A stretch of 32,047 nt of DNA. Source: Candidatus Binatia bacterium. Its GTDB lineage: Bacteria; Desulfobacterota_B; Binatia; UBA9968; JAJDTQ01. Where the stretch lies: positions 1 through 32,047 of the forward strand of contig JAJDTQ010000091.1 of NCBI GenBank assembly GCA_022827045.1. The letters are read 5' to 3'. Below, in pieces: positions 1 to 9,936 of the stretch. A model generated the notes under the pieces. The model searched no databases and was not told where the DNA came from. It saw only the letters and a program-made list of their open reading frames with translations. Numbering within the stretch: the stretch's first letter is position 1; each line of letters begins with the position of its first letter. The translations under genes were made by a program, and so were the position numbers.

Positions 1-404
1 GGGTAGCAGACCCGGTCGTGGGGGAAGTAGCCGGCGGTGGCGTGCAGCTTGATGCCCGCCATTCCCCATTCCTCGATGGCCCGCTCGAACTTTTCGGGCG
101 CGCCCGGGCGCCGCGGATCGATGCCGTAGAAGGCGATGATCCGCTCCGGGTGACGGTCTCGGGCCTGGGCGAGGATCCAATTCTCCTGGTCGATGGGGAA
201 ATACGGAGTGCCGAGGCGGTCGCCATAGTCGGCGATCAGCATCACGGACGCGTCCACACCGGAGGCCTCCATCTCGGCGACATGCTCCCGGGCGGTCTCC
301 TCCCAGTCGGGCTTGGCGGGCGCCGGGGCTTCCGGGGAAGCGTCCGCGTCGTAGTAGCGCTGAATCCCGCGCCAGAAATGGCGGTGTATGTCGATGACCA
401 TCAT
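1..404 (-). CDS. Amidohydrolase family protein (PF04909 type), 3' part cut by window edge
   Basis: The minus strand is open from an ATG at 404 to the window edge, giving about 134 residues without a stop. The N-terminus reads M-M-V-I-D-I-H-R-H-F-W, the HxH metal-binding start of the amidohydrolase TIM barrel. A GIKLHA motif near residue 120 corresponds to the strand that carries the next metal-binding or substrate residues in this superfamily. GGGAGG at 406-411 on the coding strand lies too close to the first ATG, so the second ATG (401) may be the true start. Known members hydrolyse or decarboxylate cyclic and aromatic acids; the substrate here cannot be read. The gene is divergent from a second amidohydrolase starting at 602, so the two may serve one catabolic pathway. 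The C-terminal half, with the catalytic Asp, is outside the window. Confidence 0.85.
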   Translation of the reverse strand, partial: MMVIDIHRHFWRGIQRYYDADASPEAPAPAKPDWEETAREHVAEMEASGVDASVMLIADYGDRLGTPYFPIDQENWILAQARDRHPERIIAFYGIDPRRPGAPEKFERAIEEWGMAGIKLHATAGYFPHDRVCY

Positions 405-477
405 GCCTCCCTTGGTTGTGCGCGGCGCGCCGGATCGATCCGCCTGCGTCCTGTCCGGGAGCCGAGGCTACCACCCG

Positions 478-502
478 GGAACCGTTCGAGCAACGCGGTT
501 CC
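478..502. promoter_or_regulatory. Inverted repeat in divergent intergenic region, possible operator
   Basis: GGAACCG (478-484) and CGGTTCC (496-502) form a perfect 7-bp inverted repeat with an 11-nt spacer, between the two divergent amidohydrolase genes. It lies just upstream of a TTGACA box at 508. This position would suit a regulator controlling both genes, but no regulator gene is adjacent in the window. Confidence 0.3.
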
Positions 503-507
503 ATCGG

Positions 508-537
508 TTGACACGGCATCCCGGAACACCGTAGGCC
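508..537 (+). promoter_or_regulatory. Possible sigma-70 promoter for the amidohydrolase at 602
   Basis: A perfect TTGACA (508-513) is followed at 17-18 nt by a poor -10 (GTAGGC or TAGGCC). The -35 match is good but the -10 is weak, so this would need an activator or may be chance. Confidence 0.3.
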
Positions 538-601
538 GAGGATGCAACCTGACGAGCCTTGGGTGAAGCCTGGGGAGTTGCCCGGAAGAACGGAGGCGCC
601 C

Positions 602-1723
602 ATGCCCGACTGGAAGATGTTTTCCGCCGACGACCACGTGGACCTTCCCTACCTGCCGGGCGACCTGTGGACCGGGCGGGTGCCACGGAAGTTTCGTGAC
701 CGGGTGCCGCGGCTTGTCGAGAACGCGGAGGAGTGGCACTGGGAGGCGGACGGCGAGCTCTTCGGCGCCCGTTACCGATACGACAACTACACCAGCATCC
801 GGTTTGGAAAATCCACCGCTCCCGTGACCCAGGAACCAGGCCGATGGCGGCCAACGACGCCGGAACTCCGGCTCGAGGACATGGACCGCGACGGGGTCGA
901 ATGCCAGGTGATGTACGGCGGGCTGATCTCGGGGTTTCAGTTGGAGGAACCCGAGCTGAACACAGTGAGCCTGCGGGCGTACAACGAGTGGATCGCGGAG
1001 TTCTGTAGCGCTTCCCCCGAACGGCTGATCGGCTTGGGCTTCCTCCCGGTCCACGGAGTGGAAGCGGCGGTGGAGGAACTGCACCACTGCGCGCGGCTAG
1101 GGCTCAAGGGGGTGCAGTTCCAGGCCTTCGATGCCGCCAGACGGGTTTGGGATGAGGCGTGGGAACCGCTTTGGAGCGCGGCCGAGGACACCGGGTTGCC
1201 GATCTCTTTCCACCAGGGCGCGGGCTTCTGGAGCACCGGCCGAACGAACATCCCGCCGGGACGCGGGGTCGACCTGATCCGGATCACGGTGGTGGCAGCG
1301 CAACTCGACGAGGTGCTGGCGTCGTTGGTCCTCTCCGGCGTTCTCGAACGGCACCCGAAGCTCCGGGCGGTGCTCGGCGAGAGTTCCCTGGGCTGGATCC
1401 CGTACATCCTCCAGAAGATGGACCAGGAGTATGAGATCCGCCCGCGCATGCGGCCCACCGGCGCCGGCGCACTGAAGATGAAACCGTCCGAATACTACCA
1501 GCGGCAGATGTACGCGACGTTTCAGGAGGATCCGGTGGGGTTGAGGCTGCTGGACGTGCTGGGCGCGGACACCGTGTTGTGGGCCTCGGACTATCCCCAC
1601 GGCGATTCGGTGTGGCCGCTGTCGCACCAGACAGTCGAGCAGGACATGGCCGGCATGGACGAGGCGGTGGTGCGCAAGATCACACGTGACAACGCCAGGA
1701 AGCTCTACCTGGGGACGGCGTGA
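602..1723 (+). CDS. Amidohydrolase family protein (PF04909 type)
   Basis: A 373-residue protein. The frame is open upstream to 542, but GGAGG at 592-596, 5 nt before the ATG at 602, and the family-like N-terminus MPDWKMFSADDHVD fix the start at 602. The N-terminal motif is DDHVD rather than a clean HxH, as in the D-x-H-V subgroup of amidohydrolase_2 proteins. PISFHQG near residue 222 supplies a metal-site His, and WASDYPHGDSVWP near residue 340 carries the conserved Asp. Family members are cytosolic TIM-barrel hydrolases or decarboxylases acting on cyclic, often aromatic-derived, acids. The substrate is unknown. It is divergent from the amidohydrolase at the left edge and convergent with the NicX-like gene downstream, separated by a repeat at 1743-1781. 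Confidence 0.9.
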   Translation: MPDWKMFSADDHVDLPYLPGDLWTGRVPRKFRDRVPRLVENAEEWHWEADGELFGARYRYDNYTSIRFGKSTAPVTQEPGRWRPTTPELRLEDMDRDGVECQVMYGGLISGFQLEEPELNTVSLRAYNEWIAEFCSASPERLIGLGFLPVHGVEAAVEELHHCARLGLKGVQFQAFDAARRVWDEAWEPLWSAAEDTGLPISFHQGAGFWSTGRTNIPPGRGVDLIRITVVAAQLDEVLASLVLSGVLERHPKLRAVLGESSLGWIPYILQKMDQEYEIRPRMRPTGAGALKMKPSEYYQRQMYATFQEDPVGLRLLDVLGADTVLWASDYPHGDSVWPLSHQTVEQDMAGMDEAVVRKITRDNARKLYLGTA

Positions 1724-1742
1724 CGGTTGCTTGCGCCGAGTC

Positions 1743-1781
1743 CCCTCACCCCAACCCTCTCCCAAAGGGAGCGTGGGCCGG
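1743..1781 (+). repeat. Dispersed intergenic repeat, copy 1 (CCCTCACCCC... family)
   Basis: This 39-nt segment matches 28983-29021 at 33 of 39 positions in the same orientation, and both copies begin within 20 nt of a stop codon. It has a small hairpin core, CTCCC (1759-1763) and GGGAG (1767-1771). It sits between two convergent genes and may help end transcription. This C-rich/G-rich motif resembles a widespread class of intergenic repeats in GC-rich bacterial genomes; that likeness is from general knowledge, not a search. Confidence 0.6.
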
Positions 1782-1813
1782 AGGCCAACGGACTGAATAT
1801 ACCGGCGAAAGCG

Positions 1814-2854
1814 TCAGCTCAGCGTCATCGGCGTATTCACCGTCATGGCATCGGCCATCCCGGAGGCGTTGACGGCGCTGTCGACGTCGGGTTCGTCCCA
1901 GATGGCGAGCCTGCCCTCCTCGTAGACCGTCCGGCCGTCTATCTCGATGGTCTGATCGAAACAGGCGACGTCCACGGGGGCGTGCGAGCGTCCCACGTGG
2001 AAGTGCACGATCATCGGGCTGCAATGGGAATAGCTGTACCACTGCACGGGATTGTCGGCCCGGGCCACCGGCACGATGGTCTTGGGGTTGACGCCGGCAT
2101 GCCATGAGTCGATGAAGCCGTCCGTACCGCCCAGCGCTTCGTGCATCGGGCCTTCCGGGTCGCCGCCCTCGATCAAGACTACGCGTCCCTCCTTCAACTC
2201 CAGCCGCATGCGGTCCGGCATGCCGCCGAAACCCGCGATGTGGTCGGCCACGATCACTCCCTCCGTAGCCACCGCCACCACCGGGCTGTGGACGCCGCCG
2301 GGGAAGTTGCGGCGGGCCCGGCCGCCTTCGTCCTCGACGAAATAGGCCTGGGCCACGGTGCTGTCACGCGAGCCGAACGTTCCCCTGACATCCGTACCGT
2401 TGGGACTCGTAATGCGCCACGCCTTTCCGGGCGCCGACAGGGTATCGAGGGTGGTGGCGAGAGCCCTTTGCACGGAGTAGGGAAAACCCGCCCACTCCGA
2501 CGACATGAGTGAAACGGTCCGCGCGCGGTTCGGCACCCGTACCCGGGATTCTCCGGGAAAGTGCGGGTGCAGGGCCTCCCGCTTGAGTGACGGGTAGTGT
2601 GCGAACAGCACGTCCGCCCGCCCGTACGCGTCCAGCACCGCGGGCGGAATCTCGTCCGGCCGGTCCTTGGGGATGACGGGTCCCGACACCACCCGGACAT
2701 CCGCGCCCCGGTCCCGCGCGGAAGCGGTCAGGGCCTCCACCACCGTCGGGTCGGCGGCGCCCTCTTGGGTGACGACGTACACAGTCTGACCCGGCTCGAC
2801 CCGGGCGCAGGTCACGACGCAGTTGTCTATACCGGCCTCGAAGTTCTCGCTCAT
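1814..2854 (-). CDS. M29 aminopeptidase / 2,5-dihydroxypyridine dioxygenase (NicX)-like metalloprotein
   Basis: A 346-residue protein. The frame extends to 2896, but the ATG at 2854 has AAGGA just upstream and gives the natural N-terminus MSENFEAG. C-terminal motifs include DSWHAGVNPK and HFHVGRSH, His-rich metal-binding segments typical of the M29 aminopeptidase-like family. That family includes NicX, the non-haem iron dioxygenase that opens 2,5-dihydroxypyridine in nicotinate breakdown. Nothing visible separates a peptidase from a ring-cleaving enzyme. The nearby amidohydrolases fit a ring-cleavage pathway, since NicX products are further hydrolysed, but this is inference. It is transcribed away from the tRNA and converges on the amidohydrolase gene. 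Confidence 0.8.
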   Translation of the reverse strand: MSENFEAGIDNCVVTCARVEPGQTVYVVTQEGAADPTVVEALTASARDRGADVRVVSGPVIPKDRPDEIPPAVLDAYGRADVLFAHYPSLKREALHPHFPGESRVRVPNRARTVSLMSSEWAGFPYSVQRALATTLDTLSAPGKAWRITSPNGTDVRGTFGSRDSTVAQAYFVEDEGGRARRNFPGGVHSPVVAVATEGVIVADHIAGFGGMPDRMRLELKEGRVVLIEGGDPEGPMHEALGGTDGFIDSWHAGVNPKTIVPVARADNPVQWYSYSHCSPMIVHFHVGRSHAPVDVACFDQTIEIDGRTVYEEGRLAIWDEPDVDSAVNASGMADAMTVNTPMTLS

Positions 2855-2886
2855 GTTTCTTCCTTTGCTTGCGGTGATCGACACGC

Positions 2887-2915
2887 ATGGTCGCACCGTC
2901 TGTGCGGCCTGTCAA
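2887..2915 (-). promoter_or_regulatory. Possible promoter for the NicX-like gene
   Basis: On the minus strand, TTGACA (2915-2910) is followed after 17 nt by GACCAT (2892-2887), a weak -10. It would give a leader of about 30 nt before the ATG at 2854. The -35 is perfect; the -10 matches only half the consensus. Confidence 0.35.
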
Positions 2916-2955
2916 ACGGGGCAATCCCGAGCGTTCGGCTGACGAGAGAGGGAAT

Positions 2956-3032
2956 TGGTGGGCCCACCTGGATTCGAACCAGGGACCTACCGGTTATGAG
3001 CCGGTGGCTCTAACCAACTGAGCTATGGGCCC
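2956..3032 (-). tRNA. tRNA with CAU anticodon, probably tRNA-Ile2 (lysidine type), otherwise elongator tRNA-Met
   Basis: A complete 77-nt cloverleaf including an encoded 3' CCA. The 7-bp acceptor stem is GGGCCCA/TGGGCCC with discriminator A73. The D-arm is AGCTCAGTTGGTTAGAGC, the anticodon stem ACCGG/CCGGT encloses CTCATAA, and the T-arm is CCTGG-TTCGAAT-CCAGG. The anticodon CAT is at 2998-2996. It is not initiator tRNA, because the first pair G1-C72 is matched. The acceptor stem with C4-G69 and C5-G68 matches known TilS recognition features and resembles usual tRNA-Ile(GAU) acceptor stems, so I favour isoleucine tRNA with the C34 modified to lysidine. It lies 62 nt downstream of rpoD in the same direction and may be co-transcribed or have its own promoter. 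Confidence 0.93.
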
Positions 3033-3094
3033 GAAGTGTTGTGTGCGGCCGGTGAGATGGAGCCCGCCAAATGGGGGAAGGCAAGGCGGTTTTC

Positions 3095-4945
<1,851 letters not shown>

Positions 4946-6653
4946 TGCCGCATCCTCTCTTTCTTGGCCTCGTCATCACGGGTCTCTTCCGCCACACGGA
5001 TAGCCCTGCACAGCTCCTGATCGAGCCGTCTCAGGTACCGCCGCTGCAAGTGAAAGAGACAATCCGAGGTCATTCGATCCCGCTCTCTCTCGTCGATCTC
5101 CTGCCCCCACAGCACCAGCTCGCTGATCTCCGCCGCGAGCTCGGCGGGCAGTCCCTCGGTGAGCATGCCTACCGCCGGCCCGCCGCCGGTCTCGGGAGCC
5201 GCGAGGATCCGCCGGATCACTTCGCGCCACTTTTCGGTCACGAGCTGGTCCATCGGCTCCTGCCGCAGGGCCGGCACCACTGACGGGAAGCGCAGCATCA
5301 AGGCCACCAGCACGGCTTCCGCGCGGTCTTCACCCAGGGACCCGCGATCCGCGCGTTGCCGGCCGCCGGCGTCCGCGCGCGCGTCCCGGGACGGCCCGGC
5401 GCCGGCGGCATGACGCCGCAACGACTCCTCGCGAATGCCCAGCAGGTCCGCCGACCGTCGCGCCAGCAACTCGCGGTCCAGGGGGTTGGTCACCTTCGCG
5501 AGCATCCCACTCACCTCGCTCGCCAACCGGCTCTTGCCACCCAGGTCGCTGCCGTGGCGCTCCCGCAGCCAGTTCAGATAGAAGTCCACGATGGGCGCCG
5601 CGCGGTCCAGCACGCGCTCCAGGGCCGCCCTTCCCTCGCTCCTGACGAACGTGTCCGGATCCGCGCCTTCGGGAAGAAAGGCCGCGTGCCCCCAAAGCCC
5701 GGCCTGCTGGAACACCTCGAAGCTGCGGGCCGCGGCGTTGCGCCCGGCGGCGTCGCCGTCGAACAGCGCCGTCACGTTGCGAGTGTACCGTCCCAGAAGC
5801 CGCAGATGATCGGCCGTCAGGGCCGTTCCCAGGGTCGCCACCACGTGGGTCACGCCGAACTGCGCCAGCGCCAGCACGTCGAGGTAGCCCTCGACCACCA
5901 CCACGCGGTCATTGGAGCGGATTCCGTCGCGCGCCTGGCTCAGGCCGTAGACCTGGGCGCCCTTGTGAAAGAGCGGCGTCTCCGGCGAGTTGAGGTACTT
6001 GGGGGTGCCTTCGCCCATGACCCGGCCGCCGAAGCCGATGATCTTGCCGCCCGGCTCGGAGATCGGAAAGACGACGCGGTCGAAGAAGCGGTCACGGTAG
6101 TTGCCGGGCCCCTTTTCCGCCACCAGACCCGCCGCCATCGCATCTCCCATCGCCACGCCCTCGCGCCGGAAGCGGCCGGTCAGGGCATCGCCCCGCGGCG
6201 CGACGCCGAGACGGAACCGCCGCCACAGGGATTCCTCCACGCCGCGACCCGCCAGGTAGGCGCGCGCACCGGCGCCCCGGGAAGGGTCCAACAGGAGCGC
6301 ATGGAACAACTCCGCCGCCTGCTCGTTCAACCGGAACAGGTCGCGGCGCCGGCTGCCGCCGGATTCGGAAACCTCGACGGCGATGCCGTAACGTTCGGCC
6401 AGCCGCTCAATGGACTCGGGGAAGGTGAGCCCGTCATAGAGCATGAGAAACTTGAAGACGTCGCCGCCGGCCTGGCAGCCGAAGCAGTAGAAGACCCCCT
6501 TTTCCTCGTTGACGGAAAAGGACGGGGTCTTCTCGGAATGGAAGGGGCACAGTCCCGAGTAGTTCTGGCCGGCCTTCTTGAGTGTGACGTAGTCGGAGAC
6601 AACCTCCACGATGGAGGCTCGTGCGCGAACCTCTTGAGTGGTCTGAATCGAGA

Positions 6654-7187
6654 TCATGCGCCGCGTTGCGGATGGTCCGGCGTCGACCCCGGTCCCGTTG
6701 CATCAGGCGACGTAACGGCGACAGCCCTTGCCGCCACCCACGCCCCGAAGCCGACGAGAGGAGGGGCCAGGGTCGCCTTGCCGAACTGCTGCTGAAGACT
6801 CTGCGGAAACCATGCCTGGGAGACGGAGAGAAAAAGCCCGACGCCGAGAAGCAGGGCGCCCTTGGAGCCGCCTGCAAACAGACCTCCGAGCCGGTCGAAT
6901 CCGCTGAGGAACAGGCGGTTTGCCGACCTGTGGAGCGTAAACCCCATCCAGTTCAACGCGATGAAAACCGGGAAGAACAGGGTGACGAAGACGATGCCTT
7001 GAAGGATGAGCGGCGAGTAGGGCCAGGAATCAAACCAGAGGGAAAGCGGTGCGTAGTATTGGAACGACACGATCAAGCCGAGTGCAAGGCCCAGCAAGGC
7101 GAATACCTCACGGAACAGCCCCTTGACATACCCCCTTGCGGCGAACACGCAAAGGACTGCTGCCAACACTGCGTCGACGATGTTCAC
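6654..7187 (-). CDS. cvpA: CvpA family inner-membrane protein
   Basis: A 177-residue protein with a GTG start (7187). The first 140 residues contain four hydrophobic segments separated by short charged loops, beginning NIVDAVLAAVLCVFAARGYVKG, with GFDRLGGLFAGGSKGALLLG near residue 95, characteristic of CvpA. E. coli CvpA was named for colicin V production and contributes to envelope stress tolerance; its molecular role is unsettled. The C-terminal 35 residues are Pro/Gly-rich and probably disordered. It sits 44 nt after rpsU and its stop overlaps the dnaG start (ATGA), so it has been inserted into the usual rpsU-dnaG-rpoD order. Confidence 0.88.
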   Translation of the reverse strand: MNIVDAVLAAVLCVFAARGYVKGLFREVFALLGLALGLIVSFQYYAPLSLWFDSWPYSPLILQGIVFVTLFFPVFIALNWMGFTLHRSANRLFLSGFDRLGGLFAGGSKGALLLGVGLFLSVSQAWFPQSLQQQFGKATLAPPLVGFGAWVAARAVAVTSPDATGPGSTPDHPQRGA

Positions 7188-7209
7188 AATGGCCTGTTGG
7201 GCAACCCAT

Positions 7210-7230
7210 GCCCCGCGTCACGCACGGGGC
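7210..7230 (-). promoter_or_regulatory. GC-rich hairpin between rpsU and cvpA (possible attenuator or processing site)
   Basis: GCCCCG (7210-7215) and CGGGGC (7225-7230) form a 6-bp all-GC stem with a 9-nt loop, starting 2 nt after the rpsU stop codon. No U-tract follows, so it is not a standard terminator. In E. coli a terminator and RNase E site separate rpsU from dnaG and set the higher S21 output; this hairpin occupies the same position. Confidence 0.45.
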
Positions 7231-7231
7231 G

Positions 7232-7432
7232 CTAGTACCACTGGTGACTTCGGGCACGCTTCATGGCACGCTTTTTGGCTGCGATGGCCTTCCTCTTCCG
7301 CTTGACGCTCGGCTTCTCGTAGTGTTCCCGCTTGCGCAGTTCCGCCAGGATTCCGGCTTTCTCGCACTGCTTCTTGAAACGCCGGATGGCGCTCTCGATG
7401 GACTCGTTGTCCTTGATTCGAACCCCTGTCAT
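7232..7432 (-). CDS. rpsU: 30S ribosomal protein S21
   Basis: A 66-residue, highly basic protein with the S21 pattern: a short beta start ([20 protein letters not shown]), the [18 protein letters not shown] core, and an Arg/Lys-rich helix [14 protein letters not shown]21 binds the 3' region of 16S rRNA on the small subunit and helps initiation. AAGGAG (7450-7445) lies 12 nt before the ATG. It is the first gene of the rpsU-cvpA-dnaG-rpoD operon and lies directly behind the promoter at 7462-7489. Confidence 0.97.
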   Translation of the reverse strand: MTGVRIKDNESIESAIRRFKKQCEKAGILAELRKREHYEKPSVKRKRKAIAAKKRAMKRARSHQWY

Positions 7433-7461
7433 ACGATGTGCTCTCTCCTTGAGTCAGTCGA

Positions 7462-7489
7462 ACTATAGCCAATCAGTCATCCAAGTCAA
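7462..7489 (-). promoter_or_regulatory. Sigma-70 promoter of the rpsU-cvpA-dnaG-rpoD operon
   Basis: On the minus strand, TTGACT (7489-7484), a 16-nt spacer and TATAGT (7467-7462) give five of six matches in each box. It predicts a start near 7455 and a leader of about 23 nt containing the AAGGAG ribosome-binding site of rpsU. It lies in the 77-bp gap after tlyA, where no terminator is visible, so read-through from tlyA is also possible. Confidence 0.75.
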
Positions 7490-7509
7490 CCCCGGCAACC
7501 GCTTTTGGA

Positions 7510-8277
<768 letters not shown>

Positions 8278-8335
8278 CAGCCTCTCGCTCCTCGTGCGGG
8301 CGTTGACGTTTGCCCGTCCGTGCCCGCCGTTCGCG

Positions 8336-8593
8336 TCAATCCGAGGTTTCCTCCTCCACCAGATCCCGCAACTGCGCCCGCCCCTCCGAGTCCTTCGTCA
8401 GCACCTCGATGCGCCGCTCGACGTCGCCGAGCTTGCGGTTGCAGGACTGGACCAGCCGCACCCCCTCCTCGAAGGTCGCCAGCGACTCCTCCAGATTCAG
8501 CTCTCCGCCTTCAATGCGTTCCACCACCTTCTCGAGGGCTTCGAGACACTCCTCGAAGCTCCTGTCGTCCTGCCCCTTGTCCTCCTGAGACAT
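8336..8593 (-). CDS. xseB: Exodeoxyribonuclease VII small subunit
   Basis: An 85-residue protein, with the start taken at the ATG at 8593, which has AGGGGGG 5 nt upstream. The upstream extension to 8665 would be translated from the palindrome at 8608-8665 and is not XseB-like. The core SFEECLEALEKVVERIEGGELNLEESLATFEEGVRL is the two-helix XseB domain. XseB subunits decorate the XseA coiled coil and are needed for the processive single-strand exonuclease VII. It lies 102 nt after xseA, separated by a long stem-loop that may tune the subunit ratio. Confidence 0.95.
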   Translation of the reverse strand: MSQEDKGQDDRSFEECLEALEKVVERIEGGELNLEESLATFEEGVRLVQSCNRKLGDVERRIEVLTKDSEGRAQLRDLVEEETSD

Positions 8594-8607
8594 CCTGCCC
8601 CCCTGGT

Positions 8608-8665
8608 GTGTCGTGTCTCGCAAATTCCTGCGCAACTTGTCGCAGGAGTTTACGGGACACGACAC
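8608..8665. repeat. 58-nt near-perfect palindrome between xseA and xseB
   Basis: Two 25-nt arms (8608-8632 and 8641-8665) pair around an 8-nt loop. The outer 10 bp are GTGTCGTGTC/GACACGACAC and the inner 7 bp TCCTGCG/CGCAGGA. Only positions 8618/8655, 8621/8652 and 8625/8648 are not Watson-Crick, and two of these would be G-U in RNA. No U-run follows, so it is not a plain terminator. The structure begins 15 nt upstream of the xseB ATG in the transcript. It could be a REP or MITE-like palindromic element, or an RNA processing or stability hairpin. Confidence 0.75.
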
Positions 8666-8695
8666 TGGTTCTTTCCGGGCCCGCGCTCCGGCGGT

Positions 8696-9922
8696 CTACT
8701 CCTCCACCTCCTCCACCTGACAGATCGCCCGTCCGGCGGCGAAGTCCACCCGCACGCGATGGCCTTTTTTAAGCGACGAAGCATCCTTCACGATACTGCC
8801 GTCGGAGACGCGATACACGATGCTGTAACCGCGCCTCAAGACCGCCAGCGGATCCACCGCGCCCAGACGTCCGGCGAGATGGCCCAGGCGCTCCCTGAGC
8901 CGCGACACCCCGTCCTCCTGCCGGCGCCACAGGCGCAGCGAGAGATCGTCGAGACGCATCTGTCCCTGGCGAAGACGCTGGCCGGGGTCGGCGAGCCGGC
9001 GGACCCAATGCCGCAGGTTCTCCCGCCGTCGCTCCAGCCGGCTCTCCGTGCCGCGCCGCAGACGGCGCGCGAGCGCCGCCACCTGATACGCCAGCTCCCG
9101 CCCGATGGGGACGACCATCTCGGCCGCGGCCGTGGGAGTGGCGGCGCGCTGATCGGCCACGAAGTCGGCGATGGTCACGTCGATCTCGTGCCCGACGGCG
9201 GACACCACGGGGACCCGCGCCGAGGCAATGGCCCGGGCGACCACCTCCTCGTTGAAGGCCCAGAGATCCTCCAGCGAGCCGCCGCCCCGGCCGACGATCA
9301 TGACGTCCACCGCGCCGGTTGCGTCGAGCTCGCGGATCCCCGCCGCGATTTCCTCGGCGGCGCCGTCGCCCTGCACCCGCACCGGCCGGATCACCACCCG
9401 GCGGTCGGGGAAACGCTCGCCGATGATGCTCAGCATGTCGCGCACGGCCGCGCCGTGGAGCGACGTGACAATGCCTACGGTCCGGGGCAGAAACGGCAGC
9501 GGTTTCTTGCGCTCGGCATCGAACAATCCTTCCCCCGACAGCCGCTGCTTCAACTGCTCGAAGGCGACGGCCAACGCGCCCTTGCCGCGGGCCTCGACCT
9601 CGACCGCGTAAAACTGGAGGGCGCCCCGCACCGTGTACAGGCTCACGCGCCCGGAGCACACGACCTCCATGCCGTCCTCCAGGCGAAAGCGCAGGCTTTC
9701 GGCGTGGCGGCGGAACAACACGGCGGAGATCTGCGACTGCCGGTCCTTGAGGGTGAAATAAACGTGTCCCGATGGGGGGAACCGCACGTTGGAGAGTTCA
9801 CCGGTCACCCACAGGGCGTCGATGCCGGTCTCCAGGCGGTTTCTGATGATCTCGTTGAGCTCGCTGACCGTGAGGACCGCCGGCGCCTGCGAATCAGGGA
9901 GCGGGGAGAAGGGACGGGACAT
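8696..9922 (-). CDS. xseA: Exodeoxyribonuclease VII large subunit
   Basis: A 408-residue protein from the ATG at 9922. An in-frame upstream start at 9982 would overlap the ctp gene and adds 20 non-conserved residues, so I chose MSRPFSPLPDS. An OB-fold ssDNA-binding domain (about 15-110, with WVTGELSNVRFPPSGHVYFTLKD) precedes the catalytic domain. The latter has VGIVTSLHGAAVRDM, DVMIVGRGGGSLEDLWAFNEE and PVVSAVGHEIDVTIADFVAD, followed by an Arg-rich coiled coil. XseA with several XseB copies degrades single-stranded DNA from both ends. The start lies 14 nt after the ctp stop, so co-transcription is likely. Confidence 0.95.
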   Translation of the reverse strand: MSRPFSPLPDSQAPAVLTVSELNEIIRNRLETGIDALWVTGELSNVRFPPSGHVYFTLKDRQSQISAVLFRRHAESLRFRLEDGMEVVCSGRVSLYTVRGALQFYAVEVEARGKGALAVAFEQLKQRLSGEGLFDAERKKPLPFLPRTVGIVTSLHGAAVRDMLSIIGERFPDRRVVIRPVRVQGDGAAEEIAAGIRELDATGAVDVMIVGRGGGSLEDLWAFNEEVVARAIASARVPVVSAVGHEIDVTIADFVADQRAATPTAAAEMVVPIGRELAYQVAALARRLRRGTESRLERRRENLRHWVRRLADPGQRLRQGQMRLDDLSLRLWRRQEDGVSRLRERLGHLAGRLGAVDPLAVLRRGYSIVYRVSDGSIVKDASSLKKGHRVRVDFAAGRAICQVEEVEE

Positions 9923-9936
9923 AGCGCCCGACCGCG

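Noticed and set aside
5356..6795. A 479-codon plus-strand frame opposite dnaG
   Set aside because: Compositional shadow of dnaG; no ribosome-binding site or recognisable domain.
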